Part shown: positions 1 to 11,664 of the stretch, in pieces
Numbering within the stretch: the stretch's first letter is position 1
How the letters are laid out: each line of letters opens with the position of its first letter
Source of the DNA: Mesocentrotus franciscanus
Lineage: Eukaryota; Echinodermata; Echinoidea; Camarodonta; Strongylocentrotidae
Assembly (NCBI GenBank): GCA_037976565.1
Contig: CP137682.1
Span: 5,206,827-5,270,826, forward strand
Direction of reading: 5' to 3'
DNA length: 64,000 nucleotides
Notes under the pieces: model-generated
What the model was told of the DNA's origin: nothing
The model's database searches: none
Seen by the model: only the letters and a program-made list of their open reading frames with translations
Program-made: the position numbers and the translations under genes

Positions 1-680
1 GGTACGAGCTATTTATAGTCCTAAGACACTTTAACTATCATTATACGCATACCAGCAAAATGTATTTTGCTCTCAGAAATGTCGTTCTAATGCCGTCACT
101 GATGTTTAATAACTGGCGGAAATAACAGGCTGAAGTGTTCAGTGTAGTCCCTTCTTGGACATAATATTTAAGACACTTTATACATATGGGTTCCTTCCTA
201 AAGAGTTGGACGTTCATTAAATCTATATGAAATCATTGATTTGTTTGTCCTTATTTCGTCAGATTTCAATCTTGTTTGAAACGTTTTTGTTCAACAAACT
301 TACCTACATATACACTTTTAAAGTATACTTCAAAATGTACATCATATACTTTGTAATATATATATATTATGAAAAACTTATCGTGTGGAGTCGTTCCGAT
401 TGCACATATTCCTTAGGGGAAAGGGGGTCAGATTCATTGGATTGGGTATAAAACTAGGACATTTATATTATTACATACATATATATATATATATATCACT
501 CTGCATCTCGTTGGACATTGTTCCTCTTAGCATTTTCAATATATATATATATATAATGTACGTGTGTGTGTATATATATTTGCTAGGTGCCTTAATTGTT
601 TAGCAAACCATTTTTTCTTGTTTAGCAGAATTGTCACTGTAAACGTTAGTGAGAACAATGTGTCTCAATAGTTGTTTTAT
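1..680. other. AT-rich non-coding stretch with TA/TG microsatellites
   Basis: No gene or recognisable element is seen. The stretch is AT-rich and carries short TA runs near 478-498 and 540-556, followed by a TG/TA run. Open frames here are short, of low complexity and show no protein-like pattern. Confidence 0.6.
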
Positions 681-689
681 ACAACATCT

Positions 690-1240
690 ATTTTCACTCT
701 TTTATAATAATGATGTGAATTTTCCTAAAAAGTAAAATTCCTTGAAATTGCCACGGAAGCATTCTCCTGGTATTTCCTGTTATAAACTACAAATGTGATA
801 CTGAAGGTGACGCACGTGTTGAACTTCGTTAAAGTTGAAGTTAAAAATAGATTTCTTTCGTTACTGATTTTTGTAAACAGAATTTTAAACGGTCATCAAT
901 CGCAATAAGGTTTATCCCATTAGACCGACTGCCCGGGAGAAAACGAGACCGACAAAACATAAATGTACATAAGGAAGATGAAAACAAAAACGTCGGTCGT
1001 AATTTCCGTATCGTACTGTTATCAGACTGCATTCGTAAGGGGCACAGTAATTTCTATTAAGTAGGTTTATTATCCGCCAATGACTCCATTGAGGAGAAAA
1101 CCCAAGGAAATGTAAAGGAAAGTCATTCCACTTGGTTTCCATTTGGTTTTGTTTTTGTTTTCTGATCACCAATTAAGTCCTACACATAATTATTGAAGAA
1201 AATGTGGTATAATGTCTGATTCTTTGCAGAGGACGTTAAT
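690..1240. repeat. Diverged segmental duplicate, copy 1
   Basis: Short stretches here recur in the same order at about 3040-3260. They include the 'ccttgaaattg' block with its downstream 'ttcctggtat' (about 737-775, compare about 3082-3118) and the 'acacataattattgaagaaaatg' type block (1182-1225, compare 3200-3240). The two copies have diverged by indels. Copy 1 is followed directly by a MITE-like element that copy 2 lacks. Confidence 0.6.
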
Positions 1241-1245
1241 ATAGT

Positions 1246-1814
1246 TATATCGACTGCTACGAGAGGACTAGCTGTTTCTATACGCTCAAGGGATAGTTGA
1301 ATCCCCTGCTATCACCCCGAGGCGCGCCTGGGTGGGCGGCGCGCCTCGGGGTGATAGCAGGGGATTCAACTATCCCGCGAGCCAGTATAGAAACAGCTAG
1401 TCCTCGAGTATTAAAGCAGTCGATATGACTTTATATGCCGAATTAAAACAAAAATCTACCAAGAATTCTTACCTTAGCCTTTTAGTGAGTAAAAATTTGT
1501 TAAAACATCACAGAAAATCTGAAACACTGTCTGTTAATCTTCGCTTAATCTTCGAGTGAAAGTTTCAATCATTTGGGAATCGCAGACAAAGAGCACTGTA
1601 TATGGCGTCCGTGCTCGCACGTAGACAATTTTAACACGCAAACCAATGGGGATCGCAGTAAACCAATGGGAATCGCAGGATAATGAGGCGGAGGGCAGAA
1701 ACTTTTAACTAGGCCCTGTGGGCTATTGCTATGCCCTGTGAGTTGGGCATGGCTTGAAATCACGACTCCAATTTCGACCAATCAGAGGGCTAGATTTCTA
1801 AAGTGAGGTATATA
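1246..1814 (-). mobile_element. MITE-like DNA element with internal hairpin, copy 1
   Basis: This element of about 570 bp recurs in opposite orientation at 5596-6119. The copies share the outer word 'atatcgactgc' at one end and 'gaggtatata' at the other. Positions 1246-1428 form a long hairpin: the 'ggactagctgtttctata' block is mirrored and the loop is GC-rich, containing 'ggcgcgcc' on both sides. The rest (1429-1814) has no long ORF. The edges are rich in TA, so a TA target duplication is possible but cannot be proved. The superfamily is not identified. Confidence 0.75.
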
Positions 1815-1958
1815 ACAGGGACTATAAAATGGGTTCAAGAATGTAGCCAATGAGAAGCGTCGAAATCGATCACGTGTGCGTGCATTAATATTTACCATAT
1901 ACACGGGGAGTGGATTTTGGTGATAACAACCGTAAATTGCTTGACCTTATACTAATAT

Positions 1959-2446
1959 TGCAGATCCATCTTACAAAACAAGTACATGTAATACATATTT
2001 TAGCTCGTGCATTAGTGCACTTGGTTAAGCCACAATGAGACGGACATTGAACTCGACAAGTCTCGTTCATTATCCTTCTGTGACTTCACTTGCGTGCAGT
2101 ACATATTTACTAATGCACTCGCAAACATGTATTATTTGTATACTTTATTTCACCCACTCATGTAAAAAGACAGAAAAGTACCTGTTTAGTTTATTCAAAC
2201 TTTGCAGATCCATCTTACAAAACAAGTACATGTAATACATATTTTAGCTCGTGCATTAGTGCACTTGGTTAAGCCACAATGAGACGGACATTGAACTCGA
2301 CAAGTCTCGTTCATTATCCTTCTGTGACTTCACTTGCGTGCAGTGCATATTTACTAATGCACTCGCAAACATGTATTATTTGTATACTTTATTTCACCCA
2401 CTCATGTAAAAAGACAGAAAAGTACCTGTTTAGTTTATTCAAACTT
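1959..2446. repeat. Tandem duplication, 2 x 244 bp
   Basis: Positions 1959-2202 are repeated almost without change at 2203-2446, with period 244 and only isolated differences (for example 'agtacat' against 'agtgcat'). The unit starts at 'ttgcagatccatc' and ends in 'ttattcaaactt'. A diverged partial relative lies near 3265-3330. The near identity implies a recent duplication, or concerted correction of the copies. Confidence 0.9.
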
Positions 2447-2519
2447 TTTTATTTTGTTTATTCACATGTTGCAATATCGCCCTATCAATGAACCTTTGTA
2501 AATTGGATTACCAGCGGAG

Positions 2520-2990
2520 CGTATCGGGACAATTACCCCATGGAAAATCACCCCTCGAAAAATTACCCCCTCCCAGAAAACTACTCCCCAAGGACAATAA
2601 CCCACCGGAAAATTACCCCCCGGAAATATTACCCACCAAGGACAACCATCCCCCGAGGACAACTTTATTAACCCCACCCCTTAAAAAATTACCCCCTAAG
2701 ACAATTTCCCCCCCGGAAATTACCCCCCCCCTGTTCATTAAAGGGGAAGTCCACCCTGAAAAGTTGGTTTTAATAAAATAATTTTTTCGGGGTTATTTTC
2801 CTCGGGGGTAATTAATATTAATAATAGAGAATATTTATTAAGCGCATAATAAATTGAAAACTCTCTATGCGCTTTACAATTATGACAATTTTCCGGGGGT
2901 GATTTTTCCGGGGTAATTGTCCTTGGGGTGTAATTGTCCCGCTGGTAATTGGCCGGGGGTGATTGTCTAGGGGGTAATTGTCCTAGAACC
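2520..2990. mobile_element. Foldback element of ~15-bp degenerate subrepeats (copy A)
   Basis: The left arm is built of degenerate tandem units of the type 'ggacaattacccc'. The right arm has the complement, 'ggggtaattgtcc', so the transcript would fold back. The termini read CGTATC at the left and AGAACC at the right. The flanks carry the direct repeat ccagcggag at 2511-2519 and 2991-2999. The same locus without the element appears at 3389-3397 with one substitution, which proves an insertion with an 8-9 bp target duplication. Modular subrepeat arms recall sea urchin TU foldback elements; that link is from memory. A 5' fragment of another TTAA-type element appears to sit near 2738-2790 in the middle. 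Confidence 0.85.
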
Positions 2991-3029
2991 CCAGCGGAGT
3001 CGTAATTTGCCCCAAACGTTGTTTTATTC

Positions 3030-3400
3030 ATCAACAAGTTTCACTCATAATAATGTAGGGAATTTCCCTAAAATAAAAAGTCCTTGAAATTGGCACGAAG
3101 GTTATTTCCTGGTATATTCTTGTTTGTACACGTATTTTTTATATAGTCATCTATCTATCCTTTTTGGCTTTTTGTTTTGTTTTTAATGACAACAAGGTGG
3201 CACATAATTATTAAAGAAAATGTATAATGTCCGATTCTTTTCAAAGAGTTCGTTAAGAGGATTTTATATCACCCACTCATCTAAAGAGAAAGAAAAATAC
3301 CCGTTTAGTTTATTTGAACTTTGTTATATTTTTTTGTATTCACATGTTGCAATAGTGCCCTATCAATGAACTTTTGTAAAATGGATGACCAGTGGAGTCG
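3030..3400. repeat. Diverged segmental duplicate, copy 2, with an empty target site
   Basis: This resembles 690-1240 and then 2390-2520 plus 2992-3010. It lacks both the MITE of 1246-1814 and the foldback element of 2520-2990. At 3389-3400 it reads ccagtggagtcg continuously, which is the pre-insertion form of the 2511/2991 site. Confidence 0.7.
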
Positions 3401-3677
3401 TCATTTTCCCAGTTGTGTTTATGACTGAAATACTTCCTCTGAAATGTTTATTGTTTCCCTCAAATATCAAAGGCTGTGACACAAAACGTTCAGGTCAGAC
3501 AGATCGAACGCTGCACCTCCGGGAAGTTAGATTTTTATCATCAAAACTGGTTGATAAACACATTTTTAGATCAACACAATAAGACTGGCCAGACAATATC
3601 CACTGCATTCAATTGTATATTAATGAGACCTAAATTTAGTACCGGTAATTAACTTTATTCGCAATTTTTATATAGGA

Positions 3678-3960
3678 GGTGGGTGTGGTGGTTGAGGGGT
3701 TGTGGTATAGTGGATATGTTGATGGACTGTGGATCACATAATTGCTGTTCAAAACCCAGTCACGGCGCTTATGTCCCTCGACAAATCTAAATTCGCCATT
3801 CTCCACCAAAGTGCAGTAACGTTGTTCCATGAATACTTTTACCGCGCAAGGGCAGTTGAGCAGCGTAAAATTAGTAGAAGTAGTAGCAGGCCCACTGAGC
3901 CCCATCGGATGGATATTACTATTATACATGTAAATCAATGGGTGATCCGTCATGTACTCT
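3678..3960 (+). mobile_element. tRNA-derived SINE, degraded
   Basis: The head reads like a tRNA 5' half: 'ttgtggtatagtggatatg' has an A-box-like pattern and 'gttcaaaaccc' is a decayed B box. A body follows that shares 'acttatgtcc'-type and 'ccattctccacc' wording with the SINE at 24362-24560. The family is inferred from this layout. Confidence 0.55.
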
Positions 3961-5180
3961 GGTGATATCTGCTCCGGGCTTTAATTGTTAAAGAAATAGG
4001 TTCAGGGCTTCCCTTCATTACAAAGCTACAAAATGGTTTAAGTTAATAGATTAACAGGAAAGAAGAATATGACACGAAGAACGAACACTATAAGACGAAA
4101 TATGCGTTTTACTAAACCGAAGCAAATTCATAAGACACTTAGTACTAACTTACAGGAAGAGACCTCCATTGAGAACTATCATGAGATGGCGCTGTCACGT
4201 ACAGACTGAAGAGAGAAATTGTTTCACATGAATTTTTCTACAGAATCCGGACAAGTCAACAGGAGTAAGCTCAAGGCATGCGTATGTACCTCACGCTGTG
4301 TGTGCGCTTTATTCTTTTGAACATCCCCACTTCAAAATCTACCGTTTAGATGTAAAGAAGGCTACTTCCTTTAAGTGCCTTTCTTTAATTTATATGTCAA
4401 GCAATATTTATGAAGAATATATTTCTAATACAACTAGTAACATTATACAGTGCGTATACACAAAAAAGAGCAGATAACAACCTTGGTAGATTCTTATTTA
4501 AAAGTTATAACCCGTGTAACGTTGAATTATATTCCATTTTAAGGAGTAACATAGTATATTCTGTATATCGATACCATATTCATAACTATGCTGCCACAGA
4601 TGACCGAGCAGCAGGATTTTCAAAAAGCGTTCTCAAATTTTCTAGTACCAAGTTTTGGCTGAAGCAATGATGAATAAGGGTCACAAGCACTTACGTATTA
4701 CTATTTCAGTCCAAAAAGAAATAATTGCTGAGTTTTTCACATTGATTTTTGTTCATTTGAATAGAAAAGGTAATAATCAGACTCGAGAAAATGCTTCTTT
4801 AAAAGCAAACATCATATATTTTCTTTGTTATGACGACTCAATATCGGCTTCTCTCGCATCCTTTGTTTAAGGTAAGCCTTTTCATTGAGTCATTACAAAT
4901 GGACAAAGTTTACTTGCTATGCTATCTTGTTCATGAAAGTCTACTGTCAATATCTTTAGTAGTTATACAATTTATAATCATGACTTTATTTCTTGCATTA
5001 AATAAATCTTCTAGGTAAGCAAATATCTGAGTCAACAATCAATCTTTTTTCATACACGCAATGGACCTGAAGATGTCCGCCGAGATCTTTATTTCGTATA
5101 GTTATGATCGTCGTATTCCTTCATAATCATGATGTAACTAACCGATGATTTAAACAACAAACAAATTAACATCGGTGGCC
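3961..5180. other. Non-coding stretch, nothing recognised
   Basis: The open frames here, up to 86 codons, have no recognisable domain, splice context or repeat relationship. The stretch is AT-rich intergenic sequence. Confidence 0.5.
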
Positions 5181-5187
5181 ATTTGAT

Positions 5188-5372
5188 CCGGGGGGAGGGG
5201 AGATTGTAATCGGGGGTATTTTCCGAGGGTAATTTTCCGGGGTAATTTTCCTCGAGGATAATTGTCCTCGGGGAGGGGCGTTAATTTTCCGGGGGGTAAT
5301 TGTCCCTGGGATGTAGTTTTCCGGAGGGTAATTTTCCGGGGTGATTGCCCAGGGGGTAATTGTCCTGATACG
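5188..5372. mobile_element. Foldback-family fragment (copy B) abutting the broken GPCR
   Basis: Degenerate 'ggggtaattgtcc' units run to a right end reading GTCCTGATACG, which is the inverted CGTATC terminus seen in copies A and C. Only the right boundary is clear. Immediately after it, 'ttctgaag' begins the homology to the intact GPCR at 21455, so the paralogue has lost everything upstream of this point. Confidence 0.65.
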
Positions 5373-6760
5373 TTCTGAAGGCGCTGACTATAATTATGGT
5401 ATGCAATTTTCGGAGTCGGGCTGTCGATCACGTCGCTGTTGAAGGTTGTTCCCCTGACCGACAATGTCAAATTCGCCATCTGCTTGTATCAAGGCCTGTT
5501 AACAGGCCCAAGTTTCTTCGTGACATTGACATTCACATGCCTTCTTAACCTGAACCGGTATATAATGGTTGTGAAAGCTCTGCGATATCACCAATTATAT
5601 ACCTCACTTAAGAAATCTAGCCATCTGATTGGTCGAAATTGGAGTAGTGATTTTAGCCATGCCCCGCCTACCAGTCAATAGTCTTTTAAAAAGTACCCTC
5701 ATACCCGCCTACAGTCAATAGTCTTTTGAAAAGTGCCCTCATACTGCGATCCCCATTGGTTTACGTGTTAAAATTGTCTTCGTGCGAGCACGGACACCAT
5801 ACAGTGCTTTTTGTCTGCGATTCCCAAATGATTGAAACTCTCAGTCATTTTTCCAGCGAAGATTAACAGACAGTGTCTCAGATTTTCTGTGATGTTTTAA
5901 ACAATCTTTACTCAAGAAAAGGATAAGGTAAGAATTCTTGGTAGATTTGTGTGTCAATTCGGTATATAAAAGAGATATCGACTGCTTTAATATTCGAGGA
6001 CTGGCTGTTTCTATACTGGCTCGCGGAAAAGCACACAGGCGCGCCTCGGGGTGATAGCAGCGGATGCAACTTCTTCTTGAGCGTATAAAAACAGCCAGTC
6101 CTCTCGTAGCAGTCGATATCTGACCGAAGAGCTGTTTTCGCCATGGCAGTGGCCATAATGTTGTCCATCCTTCTGACCCTTGTGAGATCACCTATACCTG
6201 GGACAGCTTCAAGAGAGCTCATGAAAAACATACGTGAACTGAATGTGGAAACACTCAAAGCAAATTCCTCGTTGATGGTCACCATCGCCTTCTTGGTGAT
6301 GGTGACGTTTACGACAATCGTTTCGACAGTGCGCTTGTTGGTTATCTCCCGAAGGCAATCGAAGGCGATTGCAGATATTCGTGAGGTCACTATGACTGCG
6401 GCTATTAGCATGGCAGGGCCAGCAACCATTGTTCAGCGTCTTCATGGTAATTACGCATCAGCTCAAGCCAATGAAGAAATGGCGACGACCAAGAGGCAGC
6501 ACACCCGCAACAGAAGAGCTTTGTTGACCATCTTTCTCTTGAACGTTGTCATCTTCGTCTCTTGGATGCCTCTGGTCATATTATTTGTTTGGTGATATTC
6601 GGTGGTGTATTGGTGTCACCCTTCTTAACAAGTATTATGGTCTTCCTGTCTAAGGTGGCTCTGCCTGGTCTACCTGATCACCAACAAGATATTCCGGGAA
6701 ACGGTCAAGCTTGTCTTCAAGAGATCATTTACCAAGTGTTACTGCTCATGTTGCTCTAAT
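5373..6760 (+). pseudogene. Rhodopsin-like GPCR pseudogene, paralogue of 20579-21628
   Basis: The conceptual translation follows the intact minus-strand receptor from its residue 63 (before TM2) to the C-terminus. It includes the TM3 stretch with LNRYI, the TM5 end with ISRRQSKAIA, the pre-TM6 block TTKRQHTRNRRA, TM6 with VSWMPL, and a final CLVYLITNKIFRET. Four lesions are seen. The first 62 or so codons are absent and a foldback fragment ends exactly at the break. A 524-bp DNA element (5596-6119) splits the second intracellular loop after LRYHQL, and the frame resumes at SDRRA. Frameshifts occur near 6585 (after TM6) and near 6650-6660 (in TM7). It cannot encode a working receptor. Orientation is opposite to the intact copy. 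Confidence 0.92.
5596..6119 (+). mobile_element. MITE-like DNA element, copy 2, inside the GPCR pseudogene
   Basis: This is the inverted relative of 1246-1814. The left end is 'tatatacctc' and the right end 'gcagtcgatat'. A hairpin at 5972-6119 has arms sharing 'aggactggctgtttctata'. Insertion is shown independently because the receptor reading frame stops at its left edge and resumes at its right edge with only a few bases uncertain. Confidence 0.85.
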
Positions 6761-7220
6761 GCCACAAATGTATGATTTGTCATAAAATTTTAGCACTGTC
6801 CAGTGGCTGATCGGGGGAGGGAGGTGGGCTAAGGGAAACAAATTTTCGACCCCTAAAGGGCTCTGAAAATGTTGAATTCGTGGATCTGCCACTGACTTTA
6901 GTAAAGTGCAAATCTCATTCTGCTGCAGCCACCTGACATGCCTGATATAGAAATAAAAATTAGCATTTAAGGAAATTATATAGTCAGGTCAATTATTTTA
7001 AAAAAATACTCAACCCCCAAAAATGTCAACAAAAAGGTTTTTTAACGGTTTCCGGTAGTGTTTGACATTAAAAAAAAATATATACTAAAAGTCTAAGAAA
7101 ATCTTACCCCTGGAAATATGTTTTTATTCTTTCCAAATGGCTTCGAAGATGGCGGCCAGTAACTTAAAATAGCCATAAATCATGATATATCCGTCTTAGA
7201 GATGAGATATTGGTGTTTAT
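6761..7220. other. Non-coding, no feature recognised
   Basis: This is the 3' flank of the receptor pseudogene. Homology to the intact gene stops after the C-terminal codons. No further element is identified up to the LINE tail. Confidence 0.4.
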
Positions 7221-7224
7221 ACCT

Positions 7225-7460
7225 AGTTTTGGGGGTCGAAGAATCCACAAACTACTAGCACTGCTTTTTAGTTGACCCCCCATTTCCTCAGAAATTAAGA
7301 ATTTCTTGTAATAATGTTATTATGTGTACAGTGTATTTGTATACTTATCCAGATAAAAAATGAATATGTACATTCATTTTGTTCATACTTTCTGTAATAA
7401 TATCTGTAATGCCTTTGTTATTCTTTCTGTCGGAAATTAAATAAATACGAATTGAAAAAT
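7225..7460 (+). mobile_element. LINE 3'-end relic
   Basis: It shares an ordered set of words with 13830-14066: a 'ccacaa...agc.ctgctttt.agt.gac' block, then 'ccatttcctca', a run of 'ttgtata' words and a final 'ttggaaat' or 'tcggaaat' before an A-rich end with 'aaataaat'. The shared non-coding 3' end with an A-rich tail is typical of 5'-truncated non-LTR copies. No coding part is left. Confidence 0.55.
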
Positions 7461-8560
7461 TCATACTACATTGTACTTACAATGGGTTATGGCAAGAATA
7501 CATCTCATCTTTCAGCATGCCTACACTTATTCTTTGGGTTGAGGCTTCCTTGAACTATCATTTTATCATAAACCGAATGTATCCATGTTTTGTATCCTAT
7601 TTCTGTTCATTGTTATCTATATCTGAGCCTTTTAGTTATAATTATGTCAGCGAAATAAATATCCATGTCAAACGTACAATGGATAAATAAATGAAATTTT
7701 GACTGCCTCGATATATTGCATACGTATTATAGAATGTGTAATAGATTCATGAAAAAATAAGATCGTAAACAAACTGTGGCGTAATGAACCAAACATTTGG
7801 AGGAGGCTGAGCAAGGAAGAATAGAACTACAAGTTCAGGGCCATGAACGCAATGTATACAACTTGGGTATCAATCCTTTAAATCGGTAGGGAGATTCATG
7901 CCACCCCTCCTTCTAAACAAGAAGACTCAATTTAACTATATAGAATAACAAAATGTGACATCATACTGGCCAAGTTGTCACATTCTGGTTCCAAACAGTT
8001 TTGTGCTAAACAATGGCGTGGTGATCACACCAGCGCCAAACACTGAATTTGCTCTCAAGATTTCGCGGTGAACCTCATACGCAGGCTCTGTTTTTTAGAA
8101 CCAGTAACGTGGACGACCAGCAAATATTACGTTAGCACTTCGGTACTCAATAATAAAAATTGTATTATAGCGACGCCCTTCGATATATTTGGCGAGGTCA
8201 CGTACAATTTCATTTTTTGTAGTTTGAACTTTGCATTGTAGGGCACTTTCAATCACACGGGCAAATTAAAGACTGAGGTTACTATTCATACTCATCGAAA
8301 GAATTCCATTCCATATTATATATATATATATATATTTTTAAATTTTATTGCTATATAATGATCGACCAGCAGCACAAGGCTGAAAGGGTCAATTTACAAA
8401 GGTACATTGATGTTTATATATATATATATATACATGTACAATAGTATTACAAAACATAGTAAATAAATCATTAAGAAGACAATATTATGCTTTTGCATTA
8501 CATGAGACCTGCAAACGTAACCTGTTATTCGACAAATCAATAGCCATAAAACTTAATTAG
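7461..8560. other. Non-coding stretch with TA microsatellites
   Basis: No gene is seen. Short (TA)n tracts lie near 8318-8334 and 8418-8432. Nothing else is recognised. Confidence 0.5.
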
Positions 8561-8572
8561 GTAATGAACAAA

Positions 8573-8620
8573 GCTTCTGTGGCGCAATCGGCTAGCGCGT
8601 TGGCTGTTAAACCCAGGAGC
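8573..8620 (+). pseudogene. tRNA-Asn-like pseudogene, T arm deleted
   Basis: The sequence follows the 5' part of eukaryotic tRNA-Asn(GUU) from memory: an acceptor strand like 'gcttctg', the D-arm 'tggcgcaatcggctagcgcg', then an anticodon-loop stretch 'ctgttaaac' containing the GTT anticodon. The variable loop and T arm are missing, and it jumps to 'acccaggagc', which resembles the 3' acceptor region. At 48 nt it cannot fold as a full tRNA. It may be a SINE head rather than a gene relic. Confidence 0.65.
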
Positions 8621-9074
8621 GCTTGTATTTTGTGGACAAATTACACTACGTCTTCTAATTTAACCCATTGCCCCTTGGAACCGGAGGGTTTTTGTAAAAA
8701 AGCCTATTTCAACGAGAGAATATCAGTAGTCAACTCGTTGGGAAATGGAAGAAAATGATCTTTCATTTTCTTTTTTTCCCCTTGTACTTCCATATAACTA
8801 TATCAAGGAATGATAAAGCTTATAAGGTTTATTTTCACCCTAACACAAAAAACTCAACGTTCTCTTTTCAATGAGCCACTTATCACTAGCGTGTCGAGGG
8901 GGCTGAAGCTCCCTCAAGCATCCAATATACATGAGACCAATAGATACCGTGTCAGAATGAATAGATAACTAAAGAAAGAAATAACTGAATGGAGCTCTTT
9001 GCCCAAGTTCGAGTGCCTTTGTTGACCAGATAGGTGTAATTAATCCCTATTAGAAAATCTTCAATTGTATTTAA

Positions 9075-9410
9075 AGGGGAAGTCCACTCTGATATTAATT
9101 TGGTTTTCATAGAAGCAGATAAATGAAAGGAACAGGTTAGTGAAAGTTTGAGCAAATTCTGATTAAAATAAGAAAGTTAAGAATTTTGAAGTTGCGATCA
9201 ATCAAACACAAATTGGCAACTCAGTGACGTATCTTGCGAGCTCCCCTCCTATTTGCTCTATACTAAATATAATCAGAAATTTGAATGGGTTAAAAATGGA
9301 TTGAAATACAATCTTCATAATATATTATAGGGTAATTCACTGAAAATGGACTAATTATCCATGTTTTTATAAATCCAGAGGAAATGTTTAGATTTCCAGG
9401 AATTTCCACT
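9075..9410. mobile_element. TTAA-flanked TIR element, family 1
   Basis: The left end is TTAA plus AGGGGAAGTCCAC (TTAA at 9071-9074). The right end, GGAATTTCCACT, is followed by TTAA at 9411-9414. The terminal inverted repeats match imperfectly. TTAA at both edges is the piggyBac superfamily signature. The element is 336 bp with no ORF, so it is non-autonomous. Confidence 0.7.
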
Positions 9411-9414
9411 TTAA

Positions 9415-11425
9415 TTTTATTACCAACTTTTTCTCTGATGTCTAAGCTTTAAGTTGATACCAGAGCTGGCTGCCATCTTTTGCCTGTTTTTATGTTATAG
9501 CCGATGGTCCTTGCCACATTGCCCCGAAAAATGTGTTTATTTTGGTCCGCGGTGTCAGAACAAGTGTCACTCGCCCCTACGCGCCGTAATTTATGACCGC
9601 GAATCCTTCATGATTCATTTTCTATCCATTTTTAACCCATCCATGCAGTAAAATGAACTATCAGGAATATATGAGAGCAATTTCATATCAATAGCTTAAA
9701 AACTCCATGTTAAATTGAAAGATTTATAAAACAAGTCACTTTTGCACTAAAACTGTGAATAGGCTATGTAAGATTTTGCTGTTTGAAGAAGTCAATTTAT
9801 ACCCTTATTGTGCATACCGGAATTAAATATTTTACCGAGGTATTCTTCAATGTTTTATGTTTCAACTGGGCAAGAAAAAAAATTAAAATTAAATAAATCA
9901 CCAAAAATGAGTTTTGGTGCACTTTGGTTCTTCCCTGGCCCACTATACGCCGGTACCTTGTCCATGGACCCCACGCCGTTGGACGCCGCTGCGCTCGCTC
10001 CGCTCTACTACGAGCATTATGTTTCAGCCCCCTCATCTCAAAATCCTGCGCACACCCATGTTTTTAACCCCCACCCCGTCGACAGGCTACAGCATAATTG
10101 ACCAATCGCGTATAACTAGGCTACAAAAGACTAATTACTCTATCGTTACACCAAAGAGACCGACACCAGTACAAAAATTACTTTACCCCCGAAAGGCCAA
10201 GATCGAATATACATGTACATGTATAATTATGTCTGCGTGTGAGGGTGCGTGTGTGTGTGTGTGTGTATGCGTGTGTGTGTGTGGGTTTGCGCGCGCCCGC
10301 GCATGTATAGTAAATGGGTAAGCATTAATTAGAGCAATGATGAATTGCAGCCTTTTCACGCGTGAATGATACATGAGTGATAGCTCTATAGCAGCCAATT
10401 TCTATAATAGCTCAGAAATTCGTGTACTGAAAAAGCTCTTTCGTCTGTAAACTGTGGGAGACTTTGCAAATCTTTTAGTACAAAGCGCGACAATCAACGT
10501 CATTTTACAGACCTTTAATTAATCTGTAGTGATGTTTCTAGTAATAAAAGAAAGTCTGGAAAGGGCAGGGCTGACATCTGTTGTCGAATATCAACTTCCT
10601 TGTTTCTAAATTTTGCGAGAGAATAATTTATTGCTGTGATTGCTTTGTCATCAAAATATAAACAACAAGATATGAAAGTAGACTCATAAAACTACCTCAC
10701 CTGGGCATGTCGTATATAGGTCTAATGTGAGTAACAATGATCTGCGCTGTGTTGGAAAAGTAAGATAAATTTGACAGATTATAAAAATGTTGAAAATGAC
10801 CCATTGAATTTTCAGTAGGTGATATTCAATGCAATGGAGATGTCATTGTCAGCGCTTTCTTAATACCCCAACCCCCTATCTCTCTCTCTCTCTATCCCTC
10901 TCTTCCACGGATTGTCTATGTGCGTGTGTGTGTGTGTGTGTGTGTCTCTCTCTCTCATCCTCCCCGTCCACCCTCTCTCTTCCTTTCTCTCAAGTTCTTC
11001 TCTCTCTCTCCCCCAACACGTATGATATTCAACTACCAGAGTTAGCACAACACACCGAGTACAATCATCAAAATCAAATTTCATAAATAAACAGAATATT
11101 TAAAGAAAACCACCAGAAATATTTCGTTGTTATTGCCGGTATATTATATGATTCAATTCATTATCCGCAAATAAAAATTATTAAAACTGAAATAATGTCA
11201 ATGTCATGTCTAAACAGGTCTTATTTCAGTCTTATTTCGCCATGACATTATACTGGGGATCTGGAAATCTACACTTCCAGATCCCTGATTCTACTGTCTG
11301 AACATGACACAGCCAGACAGGTGTATAATTTTGAACGAAGTAATATATTCAGTATAATGTATTGTCACAATATGCATGGTTAAAATGTATCTACAAATTG
11401 TATAACAATTATATCCTTTCAATCG
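9415..11425. other. Non-coding, with TG and CT microsatellites
   Basis: A (GT)n tract lies at about 10245-10290. A CT/TG-rich tract lies at about 10878-11015. A GC-rich patch near 9945-10030 has no ORF support. Open frames here are translations of the microsatellites. No gene is recognised. Confidence 0.6.
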
Positions 11426-11664
11426 TCAAAGCTCGTAGCTGATGAAACAGGCTGAAAGAATATATGACATAAAAGCGGTAAATGATGCAAAGACGACGAG
11501 GGCGAGTCGGTTACCGGTCGAATGGAAGATGGGGCTTAGGAGTGTGGAGACCGTGATTTGTGCGAAGAGGATTTGACCGCCCAGAGTAGCCAGATCACTC
11601 GACATGGTACGTACCAAACAACCATCGGGATTCGTAAACTGAAGATATGGACAGGTGTATAAAT
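11426..11664 (-). CDS. SLC45-like transporter, last exon (TM11-12)
   Basis: On the minus strand a pyrimidine-rich acceptor (ctttt...ttag) precedes 11664. The frame runs LYTCPYLQFTN, then SSDLATLGGQILFAQITV, then two hydrophobic segments, and ends with a stop at 11426. The pattern fits the last two helices of SLC45 proton-coupled sugar transporters (MFS fold), where a cytosolic loop leads to a helix of the 'C-QVYISQILVAS' type. I recognise the family from memory. The entry phase (two bases before the first full codon) does not match the phase at the end of the preceding recognised exon, so either an exon is missing or the gene is damaged. Confidence 0.5.

Noticed and set aside
1291..1374. GC-rich perfect hairpin as a possible rho-independent terminator or structured RNA
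   Set aside because: It is part of the MITE-like element repeated at 5972-6119, and bacterial terminator logic does not apply here.
2488..3037. Proline-rich open frames on both strands
   Set aside because: They are products of the degenerate 'attacccc' subrepeats of the foldback element.
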